From positions 1 through 57,367 of the forward strand of contig NZ_JASSZH010000026.1 of the NCBI RefSeq assembly GCF_030271165.1: a stretch of 57,367 nucleotides of DNA, in the 5' to 3' direction. The translations under genes and the position numbers were made by a program. Positions 47,751 to 55,877 of this stretch are shown piece after piece (position 1 is the first letter of the stretch; each line of letters begins with the position of its first letter). Under the pieces are notes generated by a model, which saw only the letters and a list, made by a program, of their open reading frames with translations, had not been told where the DNA came from and ran no database searches. The stretch comes from Psychromicrobium xiongbiense (GTDB lineage Bacteria; Actinomycetota; Actinomycetes; Actinomycetales; Micrococcaceae).

Positions 47751-48700
47751 GCGAATCGCTGACGCCCGGTTCCGGGGCGCCCCGTGAAGTGGCCGATGCC
47801 GCCAGTCCAGGCGAGCAGGAAGCGCTTGAGGCGGTGATTGACACTGCGGAGCTGGAAGAGAAGGGCATCGATCTGGAGGTGGCCGAGGCGGCAGCACCGG
47901 AGCGCGAGTTTGCGGTGCCGGTGGGCGATGACCTGGTGACCGTTCAGAACCTCACCATGAAGTTCGGCGGGCTGGTCGCGCTGGACGACGTCTCCTTCTC
48001 GATCAAGCGCGGCGAGATCCTCGGGTTGATCGGCCCCAACGGGGCGGGGAAGACCACCTGCTTCAATGCGATGACCGGGGTGTACAAACCCAGCAGTGGC
48101 AAGGTGTTGCTGGAGGGAGTGTCCATCGGTGGCAAACAGCGGCACAAGATCACCCGGCTGGGCCTGGCCCGCACCTTCCAGAACATCCGACTGTTCGGTG
48201 AGATGACGGCGCTGGAGAACGTCGTCGTGGGTCTCGACGCCCGGCACCGCACCAGTGTGGGAGGAGCGCTCCTGCGGCTGCCCACTCATGTGCGGGAGGA
48301 GAAATCCTCCATCGAGCGGGGGATGGCCCTCCTGGAGTTCGTGGGCATTGCGGAGCATGCCAATGACCTGTCCCGCAATCTGTCCTACGGATCCCAACGG
48401 CGTCTGGAAATCGCGCGGGCACTGGCCACTGATCCCAAACTGCTCTGCCTGGATGAGCCCGCAGCGGGCTTCAACCCGGCAGAAAAAGAGGGCCTGATGG
48501 AACTCATCCGCACCATTCGGGCCGATGGGTACACGATCCTGCTGATTGAGCACGATATGAAGCTGGTGATGGGCGTGACCGACCGGATCGTGGTGCTGGA
48601 GTTCGGTAAGAAAATCGCCGATGCTGTGCCGAAAGAGATTCGCGAGGACCCCAAAGTCATTGCCGCCTACCTGGGGGAGCCTGAAGATGAGTCTGCTTGA
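47747..48700 (+). CDS. livG: branched-chain amino-acid ABC transporter ATPase LivG
   Basis: A 317-residue ATPase: Walker A GPNGAGKTT, signature LSYGSQRRLEIARAL, Walker B LLCLDEPAAGFNP, switch His in LIEHDMKLVM. The family normally starts near VTVQNLTMKFGG, but here about 62 acidic residues precede it (rich in Glu/Ala, ESLTPGSG ... DLEVAEAAAPERE). ATG 47747 overlaps livM by four bases, which supports the extension being translated. The last 14 bases overlap livF. Confidence 0.93.
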   Translation: MSESLTPGSGAPREVADAASPGEQEALEAVIDTAELEEKGIDLEVAEAAAPEREFAVPVGDDLVTVQNLTMKFGGLVALDDVSFSIKRGEILGLIGPNGAGKTTCFNAMTGVYKPSSGKVLLEGVSIGGKQRHKITRLGLARTFQNIRLFGEMTALENVVVGLDARHRTSVGGALLRLPTHVREEKSSIERGMALLEFVGIAEHANDLSRNLSYGSQRRLEIARALATDPKLLCLDEPAAGFNPAEKEGLMELIRTIRADGYTILLIEHDMKLVMGVTDRIVVLEFGKKIADAVPKEIREDPKVIAAYLGEPEDESA

Positions 48701-49397
48701 GCTCAAGGACGTTTCCGTGTTCTACGGGCGGATCCAGGCGCTGGAACACATGAGTTTCAGCGTGGAATCCGGGGAGATCGTCTCGCTGATCGGCGCCAAT
48801 GGTGCGGGCAAGACCACCACCATGAAGACTATCTCCGGCCTGCTGAACCCGACCCACGGCACCATCCACTTCGAGGGTGAGGACGTGACGAAGGTCAAGG
48901 CTCATCTGCGGGTGGTGCGCGGGATCTCCCAGGCACCGGAGGGCCGGGGGATTTTCCCGGGGATGACGGTGGCCGAGAACCTGGACATGGGAGCCTTTGG
49001 TCGGGCGGATAAGTCCGGGCTGAGCGGGGATCTGGAGCGGGTCTTCGACCTGTTCCCGCGGCTGAAGGAGCGCCAGAAGCAGCTGGGAGGCACCATGTCC
49101 GGTGGTGAGCAGCAGATGCTCGCCATTGGCCGGGCGCTGATGTCCGACCCGAAGCTGCTCTTGCTCGACGAGCCGTCGATGGGGCTCGCACCGCAGTTCA
49201 TCAGGCAGATCTTCTCGATCATTGCGGAGATCAACAAGCAGGGCACCACGATCCTGCTGGTGGAGCAGAACGCGAATCAGGCGCTGGCCAAAGCGGACCG
49301 GGCGTTCGTCCTGGAGACCGGGAAGATCACCCATGAGGGAACCGGCAAGGAGCTGATGGCGAATCCCGCCATCAAGGAGGCCTACCTGGGGGCTTAG
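48687..49397 (+). CDS. livF: branched-chain amino-acid ABC transporter ATPase LivF
   Basis: A 236-residue ATPase of normal length: MSLLELKDVSVFYGRIQAL, Walker A GANGAGKTT, signature MSGGEQQMLAIGRAL, Walker B LLLLDEPSMGLAP, switch LVEQNANQAL with Gln as usual in LivF. ATG 48687 lies within livG's last codons (14-base overlap). It ends the liv operon; a 24-bp inverted repeat follows 12 bases later. Confidence 0.95.
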   Translation: MSLLELKDVSVFYGRIQALEHMSFSVESGEIVSLIGANGAGKTTTMKTISGLLNPTHGTIHFEGEDVTKVKAHLRVVRGISQAPEGRGIFPGMTVAENLDMGAFGRADKSGLSGDLERVFDLFPRLKERQKQLGGTMSGGEQQMLAIGRALMSDPKLLLLDEPSMGLAPQFIRQIFSIIAEINKQGTTILLVEQNANQALAKADRAFVLETGKITHEGTGKELMANPAIKEAYLGA

Positions 49398-49408
49398 CCT
49401 CCACTCTT

Positions 49409-49484
49409 CGCTGAGTGTCGAGGTAACGCTGTATTGCGGTGGCGTGAAAACAGCGTGAGAACAGCGTTACCTCGACACTCAGCG
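49409..49484. terminator. 24-bp perfect inverted repeat between livF and the convergent oxidoreductase
   Basis: Arms at 49409-49432 (CGCTGAGTGTCGAGGTAACG...) and 49461-49484 are perfect complements with a 28-base spacer. The spacer contains a third partial copy, ACAGCGTGAG, next to ACAGCGTTAC. It serves as a two-way terminator for both genes or is a dispersed repeat element. Confidence 0.7.
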
Positions 49485-49493
49485 CGAATAAAT

Positions 49494-50582
49494 TCAGTCG
49501 CGTGCGTCCTGCGGGTAGCTCACGCCCAGCTGGGCGCGGACGCCATCGAAGAGACGCATGATGTCGACACTGTCCTGCCAGGGCATGGTTGGGCTTTCGG
49601 TCAGGCCCTGCTGGATGCATCGGGTGACTTCGCGCAGCTCGTAGGTGTACCCGGAGCCGTAAACTTCGAACTCCTCGATCCGGTCCAGTCCCCAGTCGGT
49701 GCCATTCCAGTCGGCACAGACCCGGATCTGTGAAGGGTTGTTGACCGAATCGATGGTCTCCACGAAACCCAGGGATCCACAGACCGAGGCGACCCGAGGG
49801 CTCTGGGACACCAGCGAGCTCTGCAACTGGGCGAAAGCGCCACCCGGGTAGCCCAGAGTGATGGCATTCTGCGTGTCCACGCCCCAAGGGGTCAGGCCGC
49901 CGACGGCGTGCAGGGACTCGGGTGCCCCCAGAGTGCCCCAGGCCCAGAGCAGCGGGTAGACCGTGAGGTCCAGCAGTGCGCCACCGCCGGCTTCCGGAGC
50001 CCAGATGCGCGAAGCAGGATCGACCGGAGCAGGGAAGCCCAGATCTGCGCGAACCCATTGCACCTGGCCGATGGTGCCTTCACGGATGATCTCCAGGGCG
50101 CGCTGAATCCCGGGCACAAAACGAGCCCACATGGCCTCCATCAGGAACAACCCGCGCTCGCCGGCCAGAGCCACCAGCTCCTCGGCCTGCCGGGCGTTGA
50201 GGGTGAGCGCCTTCTCGCACAGGACGTGCTTGCCTGCCTCCAGTGCAGCCTTGGCGACCTCATAGTGCTGCCCGTGCGGGGTGGCTACATACACCACGTC
50301 CACCGCTGGGTCGGCACAGAGCGCCTGGTAGCCGGACACGCCGGCATCGTCCGCGTACCAGCGGGTCACGCCGAATTCTTCAGCGAAAGCGCGGGCCGAT
50401 TCCGCACTCCGGGAGGAGACCGCCTGAAGAGTCGCATCCTCCAACAGCGCCAGATCGCGGGTGACCGTGTGGGCGATGCCACCGGTGGCCACCACCCCCC
50501 AACCCAGGGAGCGGCCCGTGGCGGTCAGGGGGTTGGGGAATCCGTCGTCGTACCAGTCCGGGCGGGCGATGTAGGTTTTCAT
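49494..50582 (-). CDS. Gfo/Idh/MocA-family oxidoreductase
   Basis: A 362-residue NAD(P)-dependent sugar or inositol dehydrogenase-type protein. The Rossmann part shows GWGVVATGGIAHTVTRDL and VYVATPHGQHYEVAKAAL; EKALTLNARQAEEL holds the catalytic lysine with EKA instead of the usual EKP. The C-terminal alpha/beta domain has AGGGALLDLTVYPLLWA. The substrate is unknown. ATG 50582 was chosen by family start; an upstream extension of 23 codons lies in the divergent promoter region. It is a single gene, divergent from the MacA-like operon. Confidence 0.88.
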   Translation of the reverse strand: MKTYIARPDWYDDGFPNPLTATGRSLGWGVVATGGIAHTVTRDLALLEDATLQAVSSRSAESARAFAEEFGVTRWYADDAGVSGYQALCADPAVDVVYVATPHGQHYEVAKAALEAGKHVLCEKALTLNARQAEELVALAGERGLFLMEAMWARFVPGIQRALEIIREGTIGQVQWVRADLGFPAPVDPASRIWAPEAGGGALLDLTVYPLLWAWGTLGAPESLHAVGGLTPWGVDTQNAITLGYPGGAFAQLQSSLVSQSPRVASVCGSLGFVETIDSVNNPSQIRVCADWNGTDWGLDRIEEFEVYGSGYTYELREVTRCIQQGLTESPTMPWQDSVDIMRLFDGVRAQLGVSYPQDARD

Positions 50583-50713
50583 CTGCTCATTGTGGCACCT
50601 CATTGTGACAGTGCTGAGACACGTTATGCCTTGTTGCGCCATCCCCGCCATGAAAGTGTCGAGGAAAGAGAAATAACTGTATGAACTGTATGAGTGTGTG
50701 CTGAGGAGATGCG

Positions 50714-51847
50714 ATGAGGATTTTGCGGCGAGTGGTGTTCCCGGTGGTCTGGCTGGTGATTTTCGCGGTGATAGCCCTGGCCCTGGTCAAAATCGCCTTC
50801 ATGGACGGATTGAAGCCGACCAGCAGCACGGCCTTCCCCCAGGCCACCGTGGCGCCCGCAATCGTGCCCGTTACCCGCGGCACCATCAACAATGTGGTGG
50901 AAGTCAAGGGCTCCCTGGTCACCGATCCGGCGGTTCCAGTGCTCTCCAACGCCGCAGGAACGGTGGTGAAGATCTTCGTGGATCCGCAGGCCACCGTGGC
51001 GGCAGGGGATCCGTTGTTCCAGGTGAAATCGATGGTCCAGAGCACCACGGCAGCGCCAGCCGCCGGATCTACCGGGAACGGAACCGGCAAGGGCGATGCG
51101 GTACCGGCTGCGCCCACCTACCGTTACCAGAATGTGCTGGCGCCTGCTGCAGGAACCCTTCAAAACTTCACTTTGCTGCTGGAACAGCAGGTGAGCGTGG
51201 GGCAGAACCTCGGTGGCGTGGTCTCCGGCAGCCTCTCTGCGCAGGCGAGCCTGACCGCCGAGCAGCAGTACCGGCTGCTGGGCCAGGTGACCCAGGCGAC
51301 GATCACGGTCAATGGCGGCCCGGCACCCTTTGACTGCGGCACGGTGGCCTTCGGGGCAGCGGATGCCGCTGTGCCGAACGCCGGAGGCGCGGGAGCCACA
51401 GGTACAGAGGCGAAAGCCGGTGCCATGCCCGGGCCAGCGGCACCGGGAAGCGGTTCATCCTCCGGCAGCCCCACCACAGGCAAAGTCAGTTGCGCGATCC
51501 CGGCCGGTACTCCGGTGTTCTCTGGCCTGGGCGCGACGATGCAGCTGACGGCAGGCAGCGCGAAGAACGTGCTGGTGGTGCCGCTGAGCGCGGTCAAGGG
51601 CAGCTTCAAATCCGGTCAGGTCTGGGTCGCCACGGACAAAGGCCAGGAGAAGCGCGACGTCGAACTCGGCCTCAACGACGGCAAGCAGGTGGAGGTGACC
51701 AAGGGGCTGGCGGAAGGGGAACGCGTCCTGCAGTACGTCCCGGGCGCGCCCGCACAGAATTGCCCGCCCGGCGCGCCGTGCCCGCCAGGCGGTAATCCCG
51801 GCGGTGGACAACCGATGACCGGCAACTCGAACGGGGCCGCAGGGTGA
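50714..51847 (+). CDS. membrane-anchored periplasmic-adaptor-like protein (HlyD/MacA type)
   Basis: A 377-residue protein with an N-terminal membrane helix (about 8-28) and an outside part. GSLVTDPAVPVLSNAAGTVVKIFVDPQATVAAGDPL is a lipoyl-like half motif with a second half at YQNVLAPAAGTLQNFTLLLEQQVSVGQNL. The usual coiled coil is replaced by a short Thr/Gly-rich insert. The C-terminal beta domain is NVLVVPLSAVKGSFKSGQVWV. A low-complexity segment (220-260) and a Pro/Gly/Asn tail with CPPGAPC are notable. GAGGAG precedes ATG 50714. It heads the operon with the next two genes. Confidence 0.82.
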   Translation: MRILRRVVFPVVWLVIFAVIALALVKIAFMDGLKPTSSTAFPQATVAPAIVPVTRGTINNVVEVKGSLVTDPAVPVLSNAAGTVVKIFVDPQATVAAGDPLFQVKSMVQSTTAAPAAGSTGNGTGKGDAVPAAPTYRYQNVLAPAAGTLQNFTLLLEQQVSVGQNLGGVVSGSLSAQASLTAEQQYRLLGQVTQATITVNGGPAPFDCGTVAFGAADAAVPNAGGAGATGTEAKAGAMPGPAAPGSGSSSGSPTTGKVSCAIPAGTPVFSGLGATMQLTAGSAKNVLVVPLSAVKGSFKSGQVWVATDKGQEKRDVELGLNDGKQVEVTKGLAEGERVLQYVPGAPAQNCPPGAPCPPGGNPGGGQPMTGNSNGAAG

Positions 51848-52566
51848 GTGCTGAACTGTTGGTCCGCCTGGAGGGTGTGACACGGACTGTTTTTCTACCC
51901 AACGACGATCAGCTGGACATCCTCCGCGGCATCGACCTGGAGCTGCGCGAAGGGGACCATACCGCCATCGTGGGACGCTCCGGTTCCGGGAAGTCCACGC
52001 TGCTCAACCTCCTGGGCCTGATCGATCGTCCGTCGGCCGGCAGTCTGGAATTCAGAGGGAAGAACGCCCATCAGATCAGCGACACCCGACGGGCACGGCT
52101 ACGGGGTTCCAGCATCGGCTTCGTGTTTCAGCAGTTCAACCTGCTGCCGGGCCGCAGCGCCTTGGAGAACGTCATGATGCCGCTGATGTATTCGGGCCGC
52201 GACTTCTGGCGTCGGCGGCAACTGGCCACCGACATGCTGGTTCAGGTGGGTTTGGAAGACCGCCTGGAGGCCTCGCCATCGCTGCTCTCCGGTGGCGAGC
52301 AGCAGCGAGTCGCCATTGCCCGCGCCCTGGTGCGCAGACCACAGCTCATCCTGGCCGATGAGCCCACCGGGGCGCTCGACGTGACCACCGGGCAGGCGGT
52401 GATGAAGTTGCTCGACGAGGTGGCAGCGCAGACTGGGGCGGCTCTGGTGACGATCACCCATGATCTGGCGGTGGCCCGGTTGGCCCGGACCCATTTTCGC
52501 CTTGAGGAAGGTCAGCTGAGCGAGGATCCCTCGCTGGCCGCTGCTGCCGTGGAGGTGGCGGTATGA
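51844..52566 (+). CDS. MacB/LolD-type ABC transporter ATPase
   Basis: A 240-residue ATPase of the type VII (mechanotransmission) group: Walker A GRSGSGKST, FVFQQFNLLPGRSALENVMMPL, signature LSGGEQQR, Walker B LILADEPTGALD, switch TITHDLAVA. GTG 51844 overlaps the adaptor gene by four bases, and its own stop overlaps the permease gene by four. It powers the FtsX-like permease next to it. Confidence 0.92.
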   Translation: MSAELLVRLEGVTRTVFLPNDDQLDILRGIDLELREGDHTAIVGRSGSGKSTLLNLLGLIDRPSAGSLEFRGKNAHQISDTRRARLRGSSIGFVFQQFNLLPGRSALENVMMPLMYSGRDFWRRRQLATDMLVQVGLEDRLEASPSLLSGGEQQRVAIARALVRRPQLILADEPTGALDVTTGQAVMKLLDEVAAQTGAALVTITHDLAVARLARTHFRLEEGQLSEDPSLAAAAVEVAV

Positions 52567-53753
52567 CCGGCTTCATCGCAGCCCTGGTGGGAGCCTGGGG
52601 CGAATTCCGGGTCCAGAAGACCAGGGTTCTGCTCTCCCTGGTGGGGGTGGCACTCTCGGTGGCGGCCCTGACCGCGGTGGTCGGCATCGGCGATCTGATG
52701 CGGGCCGGGATCACCCAGAATCAAGAGAAGTGGGGCGGCCGGACCGCCACGCTGCAGCTCTATATCGGCAGCGACACCGGAACGCCCATCGCGGGTGGCC
52801 AGGAGAAAATTGATCAGGTCCTGCAACGGTATGGGCTGAAGGACTCATCGAGCACCCGCACCGAAGGGCAGGCCCAGTTCCAGTTTGTCCAGGGCGTGGC
52901 GCCAGCCCGGGTCACGTTGGTGGACCCACCGTATGGGACGATCCACCGGGTCACAGTGAGCCGTGGGCAGTGGTTCGCCGCTGATGACGCCCAGCGGCTG
53001 GCGCCAGCCATGGTGGTGAATGAGAGTTTCTATTCGAGGATGGGCCGCCCTGATCTACAGCGCGCTCCGGAGGTGGGGGTGATCGGTGAAACCCCGGTGA
53101 CCGCCATCCTGATCGGTGTGGTGCCCGATGCCGATCCCTCCGGCTCCCCGGCCGCTTACCTCTTGCGCAACAGCCCGGCGGCAGGTTCGGTGGCGGCCTT
53201 CCAGGGTGGCGTCAGCCAGGAGATCTGGGTGGATCCGCAGCAGGCTGCGCGGGTGTCCGCGGCGCTGCAGAGTGATCTCGCGGCAGCCTTTCCGGGCGCG
53301 CACGTGAACATCAACCGGAGTGACTTTGCCGCTCAGGGCGATCCTTTCGCCATCGTCCAGTGGGGAGCCGCAGGAGTGGCGATCCTGGTGATGTTTCTCG
53401 GTGTGCTGAGCCTGCTGAACATCACCATGGTCACCATTCGGCATCGAGTGCGGGAGATCGGCATCCGGCGCAGTTTCGGGGCTACCGGGAGCCGGGTGTT
53501 CTTTTCGGTCATGCTCGAATCGGTGGTCGCCACAACAGCGGCCGGGATCCTGGGTGTGATGCTCGCGATTGCCGTGGTCAAGAACCCCTGGATCGAGTCG
53601 AAAATCGGCCAGGGGCTCACCGAGTACCCACCCTTTCCGCTGAGCGCAGCCCTGCTGGGGCTCGGGGCGGCGGTTCTGGCCGGCGTGATTGCCGGGTTGC
53701 TCCCGGCCATCGTCGCGGTCCGGATCAAGGTCATCGACGCTATCCGCTTCTAA
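52563..53753 (+). CDS. MacB/FtsX-type ABC transporter permease
   Basis: A 396-residue permease with one N-terminal helix (about 20-45), a large outer domain (about 46-265) and three C-terminal helices (about 270-295, 320-345, 360-385). LLNITMVTIRHRVREIGIRRSFGATGSRVF is the FtsX core. Together with the two preceding genes it forms an adaptor-ATPase-permease set of the MacAB design without an outer-membrane channel, as expected in Gram-positives. The substrate may be a peptide or a surface factor. It overlaps the convergent ferredoxin gene by four bases. Confidence 0.9.
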   Translation: MTGFIAALVGAWGEFRVQKTRVLLSLVGVALSVAALTAVVGIGDLMRAGITQNQEKWGGRTATLQLYIGSDTGTPIAGGQEKIDQVLQRYGLKDSSSTRTEGQAQFQFVQGVAPARVTLVDPPYGTIHRVTVSRGQWFAADDAQRLAPAMVVNESFYSRMGRPDLQRAPEVGVIGETPVTAILIGVVPDADPSGSPAAYLLRNSPAAGSVAAFQGGVSQEIWVDPQQAARVSAALQSDLAAAFPGAHVNINRSDFAAQGDPFAIVQWGAAGVAILVMFLGVLSLLNITMVTIRHRVREIGIRRSFGATGSRVFFSVMLESVVATTAAGILGVMLAIAVVKNPWIESKIGQGLTEYPPFPLSAALLGLGAAVLAGVIAGLLPAIVAVRIKVIDAIRF

Positions 53754-53983
53754 CCGGGGACCACCCGCAGCGCTGCCCTTGGGCAACGGACCACGGCCTC
53801 CTGAGCGTCCTCCCATTCGGAGGCGGCGATGGCGATCTGCGAGCGGTCCTCGGCCGGCCGGTCCGTGACCAGCGGGTAGCCGAATTCGTCCTGTTCCAGA
53901 TGCTGCGGCAGCAACTCGATGCACAGGCCCCTGCCCTCGCAGCGCGTCCAGTCGATATGCACGATGGCGGCCGGTCGACGCAT
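53750..53983 (-). CDS. small ferredoxin, three cysteines ([3Fe-4S] type)
   Basis: A 77-residue ferredoxin with C15-x5-C21 and a late C67-P, the three-ligand pattern of [3Fe-4S] ferredoxins that serve actinobacterial redox enzymes; no fourth cysteine is present. VHIDWTRCEGRGLCIELLP and the C-terminal VVRCPRAAL are typical. Its ATG overlaps the stop of the NuoF-like gene by one base (TGATG), so the two are coupled. It most likely exchanges electrons with that flavoprotein. Confidence 0.85.
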   Translation of the reverse strand: MRRPAAIVHIDWTRCEGRGLCIELLPQHLEQDEFGYPLVTDRPAEDRSQIAIAASEWEDAQEAVVRCPRAALRVVPG

Positions 53984-55296
53984 CAGCCCACCTCCAGTCG
54001 GCGGGCCCCGAGGGGCTGAGTGTGGGCCTGTGGCCTGGCCGAACCGGCGAGGCAGCGGCCATGCGCATGCGCCAGTAGGTCCTCATGAAAGACCGTCAGT
54101 GCATCGGCAATGAACCGGGCACTGCCGTCCGGATGATGACAGGCGCCCCGCCCAGGGAGCAGACCCACCAGGTGGTTCAACCGGGCCAGCTCGGCGCCGG
54201 ACTGCCCCTGGAATCCACTATCGCCGTGCACCAGATCCCGGAAGAGGCCCGCCACAGACGGCAGACCAAAACGGCAGGGACCACACTGCCCGGTGGACTG
54301 CGAGGCGAGGTAATCGGCAATCCGGCTGCTGGCGCGCAGGCCGCACTGGCCCCGGGGCAGCGCGTAGAGAATCCCGGCCCCGGGCGCCATCCCCAGCGGT
54401 CCGCCGAGAGTGAGCCTCTGAATCTGATCCCGGGGGACCCAGCAACCGTGATACCCACCCACCAGCAGTGCCTCCACCCTGTCTACGCCGATGCCGCAGT
54501 AACCCAGGACCTCGGCCAGTCCCACCCCACCGGGCACTTCAAGAACCCGGGGCTCGCCATCGCCAAAATGCACGGTGACCAGCCGGGTCCCCGGATCAGT
54601 GGAGGTGCCCACGCTGCGGAACCATGCCGCTCCGAACCGGGCCAGCAGACCGAGCTGGGCGAGCGTCTCCACATTGTTGACCAAGGTGGGCCGGCCCTTC
54701 AGACCACGGGTGCTCAGCCGGTCCACATGGGTTCGCGGGGTGCTGCGGCCGGTGGCGATGGCCTGCACCACCGCACTGGCCTCGCCAGCGATGAACCGTG
54801 CTTCCGTCTGCACCAGGACGGGGCGCTTGCGGGTGCCTTGCGCGCCTGCCGGACGGGCTGCGATGGCTGCGGACAGCTCGGGGATCTCCGTGGAGAGGCA
54901 GAGGTAGCTGGCCTTGGCGCCGACCAGTCGGCTGGCTACCGCCAGCCCATCAAGCACCAGGTGCGGCGCATGGGTGAGCAGGGTGCGGTCCTTCTCGGAA
55001 AGCGGTTCGCCTTCCACCCCGTTGGCCACGACCACCGGTGACATCGTCAATCCTGCGGAATCCGCGGCGGAACGCACCGCCTCCACTTTGCGCCAGAGCG
55101 GGAACTGCGCGCCCCCACGGCCGGTCAGCCCGGACTCGGCGAGCAGAGTGAGCCAGGCTGGCCCGATGCCGGCCAGATCGAGCGCGCCGAAACGGGCTAC
55201 GTGCCGGGACCAGTCGGCCCGGTTCCCTGCCGCGAAAAGTCGCCGGGCGCCATCGGGCGCCAGCGGGCCGGGTACCGGGGCAGGGGCGGCACTCAC
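53983..55296 (-). CDS. NuoF-like SLBB flavoprotein with incomplete 4Fe-4S motif
   Basis: A 437-residue relative of complex I subunit NuoF, which oxidises NADH with FMN. The FMN/NADH region is recognisable: GRGGAQFP (59-66), ANGVEGEPLSEKDRTLL (91-107), EARFIAGEASAVVQAI (165-180), GRPTLVNNVETLAQL (201-215). An SLBB-type part follows (about 245-290). The cluster motif, normally CGxCxPC, reads TGQCGPC: T335 replaces the first Cys, leaving C338, C341 and the distal C386. GTG 55296 has AAAGGA eight bases upstream and overlaps the cytochrome gene by four bases; a longer frame back to 55473 lies wholly within that gene. It probably links a pyridine nucleotide, the ferredoxin and the membrane cytochrome. 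Confidence 0.82.
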   Translation of the reverse strand: MSAAPAPVPGPLAPDGARRLFAAGNRADWSRHVARFGALDLAGIGPAWLTLLAESGLTGRGGAQFPLWRKVEAVRSAADSAGLTMSPVVVANGVEGEPLSEKDRTLLTHAPHLVLDGLAVASRLVGAKASYLCLSTEIPELSAAIAARPAGAQGTRKRPVLVQTEARFIAGEASAVVQAIATGRSTPRTHVDRLSTRGLKGRPTLVNNVETLAQLGLLARFGAAWFRSVGTSTDPGTRLVTVHFGDGEPRVLEVPGGVGLAEVLGYCGIGVDRVEALLVGGYHGCWVPRDQIQRLTLGGPLGMAPGAGILYALPRGQCGLRASSRIADYLASQSTGQCGPCRFGLPSVAGLFRDLVHGDSGFQGQSGAELARLNHLVGLLPGRGACHHPDGSARFIADALTVFHEDLLAHAHGRCLAGSARPQAHTQPLGARRLEVG

Positions 55297-55877
55297 GCCC
55301 AGGTCCTTTCCTCGAGGTGGGAGGCCAGATGCGAGGTACGGGTGAACGTGCGGGAAAGCCGCCAGATCAGGGCGAGCAGAACGGCGAGCGCAGAAGCCGC
55401 GCTGAGCACCAGGAACCAGGTGCTCAGCCCATCGGTGCCATTGCCCAGCCCGTGCAGCAGAGCCAGCGGCCACAGGGCGTAAACCAGCCAGTGCACCAGG
55501 CGGAAGGCTGCAGGCCCGATGCGCACCCGGAGCAGGCCGGTGAGCACGATGGCGATCAGCAGGTCGAAGGCCACCGTTCCCAGTCCCTGCCAGAACGGAT
55601 CGTGCGCGGCAAGGAACGGGAGCACCAGGTTGGCCAGACTCAGCTGGGCGAAGGAATCAAAAAGCAGCGTGACGATATGAAGCAGAACAAAGAGGCCGGA
55701 AAGCAGCGCGATATTTCGGTGCACCAGAGACAGCGAAACCCGTGAGAGTCCACCTCCGCGGGTGCCGGTGAGCGATCGGCCGGAGCGGGACACGACGCCG
55801 AGCACGATCGAGAGGGTGATCAGCAACAGGGCCGTGACCCCGCTGATCCGCCCGGTGGCCCAGAGCACCTCATCCAT
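55293..55877 (-). CDS. ferric-reductase-like transmembrane b-type cytochrome
   Basis: A 194-residue membrane protein with about five helices. H53 and H67 in VHRNIALLSGLFVLLHIV, and H129 and H142 in FRLVHWLVYALWPLALLHGLG, are spaced 13-14 residues apart on two helices and fit two stacked b hemes, as in ferric reductase / YedZ-type domains. There is no FAD/NADH domain; that function would come from the next gene. ATG 55877 has GAGGAGG nine bases upstream and overlaps the apbE stop by eight bases. Confidence 0.85.
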   Translation of the reverse strand: MDEVLWATGRISGVTALLLITLSIVLGVVSRSGRSLTGTRGGGLSRVSLSLVHRNIALLSGLFVLLHIVTLLFDSFAQLSLANLVLPFLAAHDPFWQGLGTVAFDLLIAIVLTGLLRVRIGPAAFRLVHWLVYALWPLALLHGLGNGTDGLSTWFLVLSAASALAVLLALIWRLSRTFTRTSHLASHLEERTWA

